A DNA stretch of 64,000 nt from positions 56,127 to 120,126 of the forward strand of contig CAYOEV010000005.1 in the NCBI GenBank assembly GCA_964403075.1. Direction: 5' to 3'. How positions within the stretch are numbered: position 1 is the stretch's first letter; every line of letters begins with the position of its first letter. This stretch comes from CAYOEV01 sp964403075. Its GTDB lineage: Bacteria > Bacteroidota > Bacteroidia > Cytophagales > Cyclobacteriaceae. The position numbers and the translations under genes were made by a program. Of this stretch, positions 37,020 to 45,825 are shown in pieces. The notes beneath the pieces were generated by a model, which saw only the letters and a program-made list of their open reading frames with translations, made no database searches and had not been told where the DNA came from.

Positions 37020-38037
37020 ACACACGCTTTTCTTACGTATTAATTTCATCACACTAACGGCGGTTTACCTACTAATTTTGGTTGGGGCCGTCGTTAGGAG
37101 TTTAGGAGCAGGTATGGGCTGCCCGGACTGGCCAAAATGTTTCGGGTCCTATGTACCGCCACTTGAGGTTAGCGAACTTCCAGCGAATTATGAGGGTATC
37201 TTTCTTGAAGAACGCACTGACAAGAATAATAGGTTGGTGAATTTGTTGGAAGACCTCGGCTTTGATCGTCTGTCAGAGAAGATAGCCAATGATCCGATGA
37301 TTGCTAAAACTGAGCCTTTCAACGCCACTAAAGCATGGATAGAATACATCAATCGTTTGCTTGGGGTAATCATTGGTTTGTTGATTTTGGCCAATATGAT
37401 CATGGCACTGATTCATTGGACTACGCATCGAATGCTCGGGATTTTAGGAGTTGGTGTTTTTGTATTGGTTGGTTTTCAGGGTTGGGTGGGTTCCCTTGTG
37501 GTTGCTACCAATCTTCTACCGGGATTTATCACTTTTCACATGTTACTGGCGCTCCTTATTGTTGCCCTGTTATTGGTCATGCGCGTCATGTCTCAGCATC
37601 ATGGGCAATCGCTGAGATGGAACCTCAGTGGATTGAAAGGTTGGCTTTTGTTACTATTTATTTTGCTGATACCTCAAATCACCATGGGCACTTTGACCCG
37701 GGAAGAGGTGGATTTATTACTCAAGCAGGGCGTTGATCGTTCGCTGATTGTGGGCGATCTAGACGCTGTTTTTCTGATACATAGGAGTTATTCCTGGGTG
37801 TTGGTTTTCTTGTCATCATTTATTTTCTGGCGTCTTCAAAACACGGCTTTTGCCCCTTGGGGCTGGTTGATCGTTTGCATTGTGGTGGCAGAAGTATTGG
37901 TCGGTGCGGGGTTGAGCTACTTAGGATTACCCGTGTGGATTCAGCCTATTCACTTGATGCTGGCCACCCTGTTATTTGGGGCAGTTTTTTACTTATTTTT
38001 GCATTTACACAAACGGTATGCAGTCTCTCACAATTAG
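37012..38037 (+). CDS. ctaA: Heme A synthase (COX15/CtaA)
   Basis: 341 residues from ATG 37012, which overlaps the coxA stop by eight bases; the GTG at 36991 would only add unrelated residues. Eight membrane helices; the MGCPDWPKCFG segment with the conserved cysteine pair and four heme-site histidines (EYINRLLG region, ITFHMLLA, LIHRSYSWV, PIHLMLATL) are present. Oxidises the C8 methyl of heme O to make heme A for CoxA. A loop of about 50 residues after helix 1 is longer than in Bacillus CtaA. Confidence 0.93.
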   Translation: MSKHTLFLRINFITLTAVYLLILVGAVVRSLGAGMGCPDWPKCFGSYVPPLEVSELPANYEGIFLEERTDKNNRLVNLLEDLGFDRLSEKIANDPMIAKTEPFNATKAWIEYINRLLGVIIGLLILANMIMALIHWTTHRMLGILGVGVFVLVGFQGWVGSLVVATNLLPGFITFHMLLALLIVALLLVMRVMSQHHGQSLRWNLSGLKGWLLLLFILLIPQITMGTLTREEVDLLLKQGVDRSLIVGDLDAVFLIHRSYSWVLVFLSSFIFWRLQNTAFAPWGWLIVCIVVAEVLVGAGLSYLGLPVWIQPIHLMLATLLFGAVFYLFLHLHKRYAVSHN

Positions 38038-38902
38038 CACTTATCGTCTGCTTGAAAAATCCAAGGCGAGTTTCGAACTATTGAAACCTCGATTATCGTT
38101 TTTGGTTTCCTTTTCGTCAGTGTTTGGTTACGCGCTGGGAGCTTCTCGGGTCGATTGGACCCAAATGATTTTTCTGGGATTGGGTGGGTTTTTTATTTCC
38201 GGGGCCTCTGTGGCTATCAACCAAATATTGGAACAACCCTTGGATGCCATGATGAAGCGTACCGCAAATCGTCCTTTACCTACCCACCGGCTAAATTCGA
38301 CTGAAGCGATCGTATGGGTGGTGCTGACCGCATTATGTGGGGTGGGTTTGCTTTATTGGAGCACCAATCTGTTCACGATTGGTTTATCATTGGTTTCCAT
38401 GTTGATTTATGCTTTTGTTTATACGCCGTTGAAGCGGGTAGGGCCTATTGCAGTTTTCGTAGGGGCTATTCCGGGCGCATTGCCTCCATTAATTGGATGG
38501 GTGGCGGCTACAGGAAGTATTGGGTTTGAGGCACTACTTATATTTGGCATTCAATTCATTTGGCAGTTTCCGCATTTTTGGGCCATTGCTTGGGTAGCGG
38601 ATGAGGATTACAAAAAGGCAGGTTTTAAATTATTACCTGGTGGCGGTAAGAAGGACTTGAATACAGCCATCAATATTATGATTTATACACTCTTTTTGCT
38701 GCCTCTTGGTCTATTGCCAGCCTATTTTGGTCTAACTGGCATCACCAGTGGGGTGGTAGTCACATTGTGTGGTGTGCTTTTTTTAACGCAGACATTTTCG
38801 CTCATGAAGGACACATCAAGAAAATCCGCCTTGCGCATTATGTTCGGCTCGTTCATGTACCTGCCAATAGTTCAGATTGCGTTTATTCTAGATAAAATTT
38901 AA
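38018..38902 (+). CDS. ctaB: Heme O synthase (protoheme IX farnesyltransferase)
   Basis: 294 residues from the ATG at 38018, which overlaps the end of ctaA by 20 bases; an in-frame start at 37976 would lie inside ctaA and lacks family residues. UbiA-type prenyltransferase with NQILEQPLDAMMKRTANRPLP as the first polyprenyl-diphosphate site (first acidic position is Glu) and DEDYKKAGFKLLP as the second. Makes heme O, the substrate of CtaA. Confidence 0.95.
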   Translation: MQSLTISTYRLLEKSKASFELLKPRLSFLVSFSSVFGYALGASRVDWTQMIFLGLGGFFISGASVAINQILEQPLDAMMKRTANRPLPTHRLNSTEAIVWVVLTALCGVGLLYWSTNLFTIGLSLVSMLIYAFVYTPLKRVGPIAVFVGAIPGALPPLIGWVAATGSIGFEALLIFGIQFIWQFPHFWAIAWVADEDYKKAGFKLLPGGGKKDLNTAINIMIYTLFLLPLGLLPAYFGLTGITSGVVVTLCGVLFLTQTFSLMKDTSRKSALRIMFGSFMYLPIVQIAFILDKI

Positions 38903-38903
38903 A

Positions 38904-39491
38904 ATGGAAACGGAAGAAGAGAAACTGACCATTAGCCCAGAGGCCAATGTCCGCTCGATGCACCCGCACATGTTTGCCATGTGGTTATTCATTGTAGCGG
39001 TGTCAATGTTATTCATTGCTTGGGGCAGTGCTTACATTGTGAAAAAGGGCGCTGGAGATTGGGAATTCTTTGAGATTCCTGCAATTTTTGGCTACAACAC
39101 AGTGATTATCGCTTTGAGTAGTTTAGCACTTCATTGGGCATATCTGTCGGCAAGGAATGATCGTATTCCGCAGTTAAGATGGGGATTGGTCATTACAGCC
39201 ATCCTGGCAGCAGCGTTTATCATCTGCCAATACATCGGCTGGGGGCATCTGGTGGAACAGAAAGCCTATTTTGTAGGAAATCCCGCTGGTTCATTTATTT
39301 ATATTTTCACAGGTGTGCATGTATTGCATTTACTCGGTGGTGTGGTATTTTTGGGTATTGTATGGGCTGACGCCATTGGTTATCGGATTCATTCAAGAAA
39401 TTTGACGAGGATAGAGATTTTTGCCACCTATTGGCATTTTTTAGGTTTGCTTTGGCTAGGTCTGTTTATATTTCTCACATTAAATAATTAA
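38904..39491 (+). CDS. Cytochrome c oxidase subunit III, short copy
   Basis: 195 residues with five membrane helices, heme-copper oxidase subunit III family (HPHMFAMWLFIVAVSMLF, GVHVLHLLGGVVFLGI, ATYWHFLGLLWLGLFIFL). Two bases after ctaB. Together with the next gene it gives two different subunit III paralogues in one operon, a common arrangement in this phylum. Which one assembles with CoxA, or both, cannot be told from sequence. Confidence 0.9.
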   Translation: METEEEKLTISPEANVRSMHPHMFAMWLFIVAVSMLFIAWGSAYIVKKGAGDWEFFEIPAIFGYNTVIIALSSLALHWAYLSARNDRIPQLRWGLVITAILAAAFIICQYIGWGHLVEQKAYFVGNPAGSFIYIFTGVHVLHLLGGVVFLGIVWADAIGYRIHSRNLTRIEIFATYWHFLGLLWLGLFIFLTLNN

Positions 39492-39501
39492 TTACTGAAG
39501 C

Positions 39502-40236
39502 ATGGCGCAGGCAGCGATTGTAGCAGAAAGTGAAAACAGAGACATTTGGTCCGGAGGGCAATCGCCCATGAAGGCCAGCTGGGGTAAGTTGATGATGTGG
39601 TTTTTCCTTTTATCAGATGCCTTTACTTTTTCTGCACTATTAATTACTTACGGATTTATCCGATTCAAGCACCAGGTTTATCAAGGTGTAGTGGAAAATT
39701 TTACTTTCAGTTCCGAATATTGGCCGATTCCGGAAAAGGTGTTTGAGGCCGTTCCTTTTTTCCATGGTTTGCAGGCGCCGTTGGTTTTTGTAGGTCTAAT
39801 GACCTTCATACTTATTTTAAGTAGTGTGACCATGGTATTGGCTGTGGAAGCAGGTGAACGTCGCGATCGTGCCTCCGTTGAAAAATGGATGTTATGGACC
39901 ATTCTTGGGGGGCTCACCTTTTTAGGTTGCCAGGCCTGGGAGTGGAGTCACTTCATTCATGGCATTCAACAAGTAAATGGTAGCTGGTGGCATGCTTCGT
40001 TGACTTCGAATCCTTATGGTCCGCCAAATTTTGCGGCTTTATTTTTCTTCATCACAGGCTTCCATGGCTTTCATGTATTCAGTGGTGTTTTGATCAACTT
40101 TATCGTTTTTTATAAAGTCACGGTGGGTCAAATGGAAAAGTTAGGTAATTATGAACTGGTTGAAAAAGTAGGATTGTACTGGCACTTTGTGGATTTGGTA
40201 TGGGTGTTTGTATTTACCTTCTTCTATCTCGTATAA
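39502..40236 (+). CDS. coxC: Cytochrome c oxidase subunit III, long copy
   Basis: 244 residues, five to six helices. Conserved subunit III segments: GKLMMWFFLLSDAFTFSALL, FFITGFHGFHVFSGVLIN and VGLYWHFVDLVWVFVFTFFYLV, the last being the diagnostic end with YWHFVD. Differs from the preceding short copy by a longer helix 1-2 loop. Stabilises CoxA and supports sustained proton uptake. Confidence 0.93.
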   Translation: MAQAAIVAESENRDIWSGGQSPMKASWGKLMMWFFLLSDAFTFSALLITYGFIRFKHQVYQGVVENFTFSSEYWPIPEKVFEAVPFFHGLQAPLVFVGLMTFILILSSVTMVLAVEAGERRDRASVEKWMLWTILGGLTFLGCQAWEWSHFIHGIQQVNGSWWHASLTSNPYGPPNFAALFFFITGFHGFHVFSGVLINFIVFYKVTVGQMEKLGNYELVEKVGLYWHFVDLVWVFVFTFFYLV

Positions 40237-40252
40237 AAGCACAAAGACTCAA

Positions 40253-40588
40253 ATGGAACAAGAAAATAGTACTTCTTCAATACAACCCGTAAACAAAAGC
40301 AAAGTCCGCTTATTCATTCGAGTGATGCTCATATTGGCCGCTGTAACTGCTCTTGAATACCTGATTGCATTTACTGTACCGCATGACTATAAAATGATTC
40401 GCGTGACGGTTTTCATTTTACTCACACTGGTCAAAGCGTTTTATATCGTTGTTGAGTTTATGCATCTCGGGCATGAGAAGAAACCATTGAAATGGTCAAT
40501 CATATTGCCTTTATTTTTTGTAATCTTCTTCATTGCCATCATGATTTATCAAGGTGGGGCAATATTTAATGTACTAGAGTCCCGTTAA
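40253..40588 (+). CDS. coxD: Cytochrome c oxidase subunit IV (prokaryotic, COX4_pro)
   Basis: 111 residues from ATG 40253; upstream in-frame starts lie inside coxC. Three membrane helices (FIRVMLILAAVTALEYLIAF, VTVFILLTLVKAFYIVVEFMHL, WSIILPLFFVIFFIAIMIY). LVKAFYIVVEFMHLGHE is the family signature. Small accessory subunit of the oxidase. Confidence 0.9.
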   Translation: MEQENSTSSIQPVNKSKVRLFIRVMLILAAVTALEYLIAFTVPHDYKMIRVTVFILLTLVKAFYIVVEFMHLGHEKKPLKWSIILPLFFVIFFIAIMIYQGGAIFNVLESR

Positions 40589-40593
40589 TACCT

Positions 40594-41007
40594 TTGTCGG
40601 CTAAAAGAGCGCTCTTAAGAGTCATTGTATTGGTGGTATTTATTATCCCGATAGGATGGTATTTGTTTCTCCAGTTTTTCGGAGAAAATAAATTTAACCT
40701 GCCGGTTCTGGGGCGGTCTGCCTGTGATGTTTCAGGTGTAGTTGTCGTGAAAATGGATACAGCCGTGGGTAGGGAGGAGATAAACCAATCCGCTCGTTTA
40801 GACATGCGCCTGCAAAGAAAAAAATTTCGAAGCAGATGGCATGGAGAGATGTCCTGTAGAATTGATTCTGTTGATTTTGCGTTATTAGATTCAAAGCGAC
40901 AGGTGAGAGGTGTTTACACATACGATAGGGTAGACATTGATCGGTTGTTGATTGAGTTAGACATTCTACTGAGGCTAGAAAATTATGGAGACGTGGTACG
41001 GCGGTAA
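40594..41007 (+). CDS. Shrunken SCO1/SenC-like protein without copper motif
   Basis: 137 residues from a TTG five bases after coxD. The start (one membrane helix VIVLVVFIIPIGWYLFLQF, then FGENKFNLPVLG) and the end (VDFALLDSKRQVRGVYTYDRVDIDRLLIELDILL) both match SCO proteins, which stand at this place in related operons. The thioredoxin core between them is reduced to about 60 residues and lacks the CxxxCP pair and the distal His that bind copper. There is no frameshift, so it is a continuous, reduced protein. It cannot deliver copper like SCO1. Overlaps the next gene by 23 bases. Confidence 0.6.
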   Translation: MSAKRALLRVIVLVVFIIPIGWYLFLQFFGENKFNLPVLGRSACDVSGVVVVKMDTAVGREEINQSARLDMRLQRKKFRSRWHGEMSCRIDSVDFALLDSKRQVRGVYTYDRVDIDRLLIELDILLRLENYGDVVRR

Positions 41008-41557
41008 TAAACTCAGATATTTCATTGTTGGCGTTTCGTTTGTGGTGCCGTTGTTGGTTGCCATATTGATTTTAATGCCACAGAAAGCATCTTTGGGTAG
41101 TTGGGTAAAAGTTTTGCCTCATTTTCATGCAGCTTTGAATTCGCTGACCACGTTTGTTTTGATAGGTGCTCTGGTGGCCATTAAAAACAAGCATGTAGAA
41201 CTACACCGAAACCTGATGCTTTCAGGGGTAGTGATGGGTGCTTTATTTTTGTTTAGCTATGTACTGTACCACTCCAGTGTACAGTCTGTCGTATACGGAG
41301 ACCTGAATGGTGATGGTGCTTTGTCCGAGATGGAATCGACGATGGCCTCCGATCGGCTGTTGTATTTAGGCTTATTGGTGAGTCATGTATTGTTGTCCAT
41401 CTTCACCTTACCTTTGGTACTGATGGCGTTGTATCGGGCGCTGAATAAGCAATTCGATAGGCACAAAAAAATAGTTAGATGGGCTTATCCTTTATGGCTA
41501 TATGTGTCAGTGACTGGCGTGATGGTTTATTTCATGATTAGGCCATTTTACTTGTAA
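40985..41557 (+). CDS. DUF420 (CtaM/YozB-like) oxidase assembly protein with EF-hand loop
   Basis: 190 residues, five membrane helices. LPHFHAALNSLTTFVLIGALVAI, ELHRNLMLSG and LLVSHVLLSIFTLPLVLMAL with RWAYPLWLYVSVTGVMVYFM are the DUF420 pattern; the Gram-positive members CtaM/YozB are needed for aa3 oxidase maturation. The loop after helix 3 contains DLNGDGALSEME (residues 106-117), a perfect 12-residue EF-hand calcium loop (D1, N3, D5, G6, S9, E12), which is not a usual part of this family as I know it. Translation is coupled to the SCO-like gene. Confidence 0.85.
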   Translation: METWYGGNKLRYFIVGVSFVVPLLVAILILMPQKASLGSWVKVLPHFHAALNSLTTFVLIGALVAIKNKHVELHRNLMLSGVVMGALFLFSYVLYHSSVQSVVYGDLNGDGALSEMESTMASDRLLYLGLLVSHVLLSIFTLPLVLMALYRALNKQFDRHKKIVRWAYPLWLYVSVTGVMVYFMIRPFYL

Positions 41558-41559
41558 AT

Positions 41560-41784
41560 ATGATTAAGAAAACAGCCGTTGGGGTACTCTACTTGCTTTT
41601 GCCGTTGATGTTATCGGCTCAATGTGCGATGTGCCGCACACAGGTAGTCAATAATGTGAGCGCAGGGGAATATACTTTCGCAAAAAGTTTAAATATGGGC
41701 ATCATGATGCTCTTTTTTGCACCGTACTTATTATTGGGTATTGTAGCGCTTGTTTGGTACCGAAATGCGAGAAAAACGAAATGA
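41560..41784 (+). CDS. Small membrane protein with CxxC, unknown function
   Basis: 74 residues: signal peptide or first helix (VLYLLLPLMLSA), a QCAMCRTQV motif with a CxxC pair facing the periplasm, and a second helix (GIMMLFFAPYLLLGIVALVWY). Location two bases after the DUF420 gene and overlap of its stop with the DUF983 start tie it to the oxidase operon. A role in thiol or copper handling during assembly is possible but only by context. Confidence 0.75.
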   Translation: MIKKTAVGVLYLLLPLMLSAQCAMCRTQVVNNVSAGEYTFAKSLNMGIMMLFFAPYLLLGIVALVWYRNARKTK

Positions 41785-42173
41785 GTCATCCTTCGCTACT
41801 GGAAAGTATGCTGATAGGCAAATGTCCGCAATGCCGTCAGGATAAATTGTTTATCTACCCGTTGTTTCATCCTAAGTTTATGAATATGCGAACGGAATGT
41901 AGATGTTGCGGTCTGCATTACGAACGCGAGCCTGGTTTTTTTTACGGTGCCATGTATGTAAGCTACGCATTGAACGTAGCCATTTTTTTGGCTGTCGGTT
42001 TCTTTCTTTACTTTTTTTTCGGAGATCCTTCGCTTACGACGTACATTGTTACAGTGGTGGTGGCCTCTATTTTACTTTACCCGCTTGTTTTCAGATGGTC
42101 AAGATCCATTTTTCTTCATGCTTTTTCGGGAATGAATTACCGGCCGGAGAAAGCAGATAATAAGGGCGCTTAA
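41781..42173 (+). CDS. DUF983 family protein
   Basis: 130 residues from ATG 41781 (ATGA overlap with the previous stop; an upstream start would lie inside that gene). N-terminal zinc ribbon GKCPQCRQ...ECRCCGLHYEREPGFFYG, then two membrane helices. DUF983 proteins are regularly found with cytochrome oxidase genes. Last gene of the operon; no terminator seen after it. Confidence 0.85.
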   Translation: MSHPSLLESMLIGKCPQCRQDKLFIYPLFHPKFMNMRTECRCCGLHYEREPGFFYGAMYVSYALNVAIFLAVGFFLYFFFGDPSLTTYIVTVVVASILLYPLVFRWSRSIFLHAFSGMNYRPEKADNKGA

Positions 42174-42251
42174 AACGTCTGAGTCTGTTTACGCGCTTTG
42201 CTTTCGAACAATTTATCATAACTTAGATTCATAACACATTGGCATGGTCGG

Positions 42252-45200
42252 GTGATGCGCTGGTATCTGAAGGTTTTATTGTCTTTATGGTTTTTGGCAA
42301 TCGTTCTATTGTCATTGCATGCACTGATTGATTGGGAATCGGTCGAGACAAAGAGAGTCGAGTCTCGCCTAATAACGCTGATGGAGCAGCAGTTGACTGA
42401 CCTTGATCGGCTGGTTGTGGAATATGCATTGGAGCAACCACTGACTTGCAAGGGACCTTTTTATTTCAGACAATTCAATAACGGGGAGCTTGAATTTTGG
42501 TCAGACAACAAAGAACTTCCCGGATACAGCGAGCTTAAAAAAGCTGATTCATTGCTATTCATTCAAAGTGAAGCAGGATCTTTTATTGTTCAACGCAAAG
42601 AAGTAAATAAACACGATGGCCTGCTTGAGTTCTTCTCAATTCTAGTGCTGAAGTCTGAGTTTGAAATCCAAAATGACTATTTACAGAATAGTTACAATTC
42701 GCAGATTTTCAAATATCCTCCTGAAAATTTGATGAAGGAAGGTATTCACACCATAGATTGGCAAGGTGCCAAAATATTCGCCATCAACCCATCTGGAACC
42801 GTACAGAAGATTGTTTTCTCGATCGCCATGTGGTGTATTTTTTTCAGTATTCCGCTGATTATCTACTGGATTTTCCTGGCAACCAAGGATAAAATAAAGG
42901 AGGAGTTACGGCTGCTTTGGGTCATTTCTCTCTTACTTGTTTTTAGGGCGATCATGTGGGTGCTGGGCTTTCCCGGAGACTACATACGCGCTTCGGTTTT
43001 CAATCCAATATACTACAATTCCTCATTGATCAATTCCTCTCTTGGCGATTTGATGTTGAACTACGTGGTGTTGATAATCATGGCGCTATTGTTCATTCGA
43101 CAATTCAATCGGACAGTAGCATTTAACCGTGGAAAAGGAGTCCGTTGGTTTTTGTCGCTGTTATTGATCGCATTGACCTATGCCAATGTGACCATGTTTT
43201 ACTGGAGTGGCTGGGATTTAATGCGCAATTCTCAGATCGAGTTCGATATCACTCGATCCATCACCTTTGATCTGAATCGTGTGATGGTTTACGTGATTTT
43301 ACTGCTGGCTGCCGTGTTTTATTTTCTTATCAATCATTTATTGGCCCGGGCCTTGTCGCGCATGAAAATGCCGGGGCCTTTATTCATCATTTTCCATATT
43401 TTGGTTCTGGCCTTTTGTGTACATGTTTATGCGGACATTTTCATTATTTTTTTATTACAGTTTACCTGGTACTGGGTGCTTTATCTGAGTGATTTCAAAT
43501 TAAGGTTTGAAGCCGTTCACCGGGTAAGTCTGGAATACCTGTTGTCCATTGGTGCTATTTTATCTTTGTCTTTTGCTTACCTCGTTCATGAACGCGTGAC
43601 ATTCGATGAACTGGAGGCCAAAGCCAAGTTTGCGACCAAACTTCAACTGAATAAAGATATTCTTGCTGAATACTATCTCAATACGCTTGTTGAGGAGATT
43701 AGAAAGGATGGATTCGTTGCCTCCAGTATGAAAAGTGGCTTCTTTGCGAGACAGAATATAAAAGAGAAAATCAGTAGGAAATTCTTTAATTCATATTTTG
43801 ATCAGTACAACATTGATATAAAACTCTTTGATATTGACAGCACATCTTTCGATATCGAGGGGCCTGATTACGGATACTTCATTAACCAATATGCGCGTAG
43901 CAATTACCGAACCGACTATCCTTACATTTATTCAATCAAGCAGCCCGGCAGAAGAGACTACGAAAAGTACATTACCTTTTTACCTGTAGAAAACAAAGGC
44001 TTTCTTACCATTGATGTCAGCCGCAATCAATCCAGCACCGCTGGCGTGTTTCCGGCACTACTCAGTGAGAGTAAATATGAACAGTCTTTTTTCAATGACA
44101 TCTTTGATTTTGCTGTTTATCAAGACAGTACACTGATTTACGGTCAGGGTCAGTATGGTTACCGAAATGTGTTGACCCGTTTTGATTTGAAAAGACCGTC
44201 ACTTTATGACAAAGGACTTAATAAATCTGGCATTCATTATTTTGGTGTCAGGGCGGACGAAAACCGGGTCATTGTCATCGCTTCTGAGGCTTATAGGAAT
44301 CGCAGTTGGGTAGTCAATTTCTCTTTTTTATTCATTCTGTGGATATTCATGATAAGTGTCGTTGGCATCATCTACAGGCTATTTTTGAATTACCGTGATT
44401 ATTCTTTGTCAAGTAAAATTCAACTGTACCTAACCCTTGGTTTTCTAATTCCTTTGTTCATTACTGGATTTGCTTTGTTGAATACCCTGAGTGCCAGCTA
44501 CCGTGAGGAAACTTCCAAGGATTATCTCAAACGTTCACTGGGGGTTGCTGAAAATCTGAACCGTTTTACCCAGCAGTATCTCAGTAATCAACTGGATCTG
44601 GACGCATATTCCGATTATGTAGCTGACGTGTCTAAGTATGCACGTGCCGATTTAAACATATATTCCGCGGATGGTCGCCTGATCACAACTAGCCAACCGG
44701 GTATTTTCGGATTAGATTTATTGTCAGAGCTTATCAATCCAAAAGCATTGATTGCATTTGAAAATTTGAACCAAAACATTTTGGTAGATGAGTCTATTGG
44801 TGAGTTAGATTTTAAGACGACCTACACGGCCATTATGCGGGAAAATTCAGGGGAACTTATGGCTATTTTAAGTTTACCTTTCTTTGAATCACGGTCTCAC
44901 CTGTACGTACAGCAAAAAGAGGTCTTTGGGGATCTGCTGGTTATTTTCGCCATCATTTTTCTCATCGCCTTGATATCTGGAAACTACATTTTGGGATACA
45001 TCATCGGGCCATTGAAGTTGGTAGCCGATCACATGAAGCGAACCTCTCTGGAGGAAGCCAACGAGGTCATTCATTACAGCAGTAAAGATGAGATTGGTTT
45101 GGTCGTTAAGGAATACAATAACATGCTTATCAAGCTGGAGCAAAATAAAAAAGCACTGGCCAGAAGTCAGAAGGAGTCTGCCTGGAAGGAGATTGCGCGT

Positions 45201-45818
45201 CAGGTGGCACATGAAATTAAAAATCCGTTGACGCCCATGCGGTTGAAAATTCAACAAATGATGCGTTCAGTAGCTGATGCCAAGCAGACTCAGGTGCTAT
45301 CCTCACTCATTACGCAGATCGATTCCTTGGCAGCCATTGCTGACTCGTTTTCTGAATTTGCCAAGATGCCGGCACCGGAGAATACAGACTTTGATTTGGT
45401 AGAACTGGTAGATGAGGCCTGTCAACTCCACTCTTCGGATGCTTCTATAAAGGTGGACCTTCCAACAGAAAAGATTATGATATGGGCTGATCCCAATATT
45501 CTTAGTGGCATTTTAAACAATTTGATCTTGAATGCCATACAGTCTGTAGTCGATAAGACACCGAAATTAAAGGTTAAAGTCACTCGACTCGAAGCAAAGG
45601 TGCAGGTTTGTATCAAAGACAATGGCAATGGAATTCCGGAGGGAATCAGGCATAAGATTTTTACCACCTATTTTAGTACGAAGTCTACCGGAAGTGGCAT
45701 TGGCCTGGCGGTAGCCAAAAAGGGTATTGAGAATGCCGGAGGTGAAATATGGTACGAGACGGAGATGGGAAAAGGTACTACGTTCTACTTTTCTCTACCG
45801 GCATATACGCCACTGTAG
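42252..45818 (+). CDS. Giant sensor histidine kinase, NtrY-like
   Basis: 1188 residues. N-terminal helix, an extracytoplasmic segment (about 30-180), a block of seven or so helices (185-445), a second soluble domain (about 460-690), two helices, a third sensor segment (about 770-880), a helix, HAMP (about 915-965), then HisKA with phospho-acceptor His987 in QVAHEIKNPL and HATPase_c with NLILNAIQ, DNGNGIP and GSGIGLAV. It phosphorylates a response regulator, but none is encoded in the window. The ligand is unknown. Confidence 0.9.
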   Translation: MMRWYLKVLLSLWFLAIVLLSLHALIDWESVETKRVESRLITLMEQQLTDLDRLVVEYALEQPLTCKGPFYFRQFNNGELEFWSDNKELPGYSELKKADSLLFIQSEAGSFIVQRKEVNKHDGLLEFFSILVLKSEFEIQNDYLQNSYNSQIFKYPPENLMKEGIHTIDWQGAKIFAINPSGTVQKIVFSIAMWCIFFSIPLIIYWIFLATKDKIKEELRLLWVISLLLVFRAIMWVLGFPGDYIRASVFNPIYYNSSLINSSLGDLMLNYVVLIIMALLFIRQFNRTVAFNRGKGVRWFLSLLLIALTYANVTMFYWSGWDLMRNSQIEFDITRSITFDLNRVMVYVILLLAAVFYFLINHLLARALSRMKMPGPLFIIFHILVLAFCVHVYADIFIIFLLQFTWYWVLYLSDFKLRFEAVHRVSLEYLLSIGAILSLSFAYLVHERVTFDELEAKAKFATKLQLNKDILAEYYLNTLVEEIRKDGFVASSMKSGFFARQNIKEKISRKFFNSYFDQYNIDIKLFDIDSTSFDIEGPDYGYFINQYARSNYRTDYPYIYSIKQPGRRDYEKYITFLPVENKGFLTIDVSRNQSSTAGVFPALLSESKYEQSFFNDIFDFAVYQDSTLIYGQGQYGYRNVLTRFDLKRPSLYDKGLNKSGIHYFGVRADENRVIVIASEAYRNRSWVVNFSFLFILWIFMISVVGIIYRLFLNYRDYSLSSKIQLYLTLGFLIPLFITGFALLNTLSASYREETSKDYLKRSLGVAENLNRFTQQYLSNQLDLDAYSDYVADVSKYARADLNIYSADGRLITTSQPGIFGLDLLSELINPKALIAFENLNQNILVDESIGELDFKTTYTAIMRENSGELMAILSLPFFESRSHLYVQQKEVFGDLLVIFAIIFLIALISGNYILGYIIGPLKLVADHMKRTSLEEANEVIHYSSKDEIGLVVKEYNNMLIKLEQNKKALARSQKESAWKEIARQVAHEIKNPLTPMRLKIQQMMRSVADAKQTQVLSSLITQIDSLAAIADSFSEFAKMPAPENTDFDLVELVDEACQLHSSDASIKVDLPTEKIMIWADPNILSGILNNLILNAIQSVVDKTPKLKVKVTRLEAKVQVCIKDNGNGIPEGIRHKIFTTYFSTKSTGSGIGLAVAKKGIENAGGEIWYETEMGKGTTFYFSLPAYTPL

Positions 45819-45825
45819 TGTCTGG

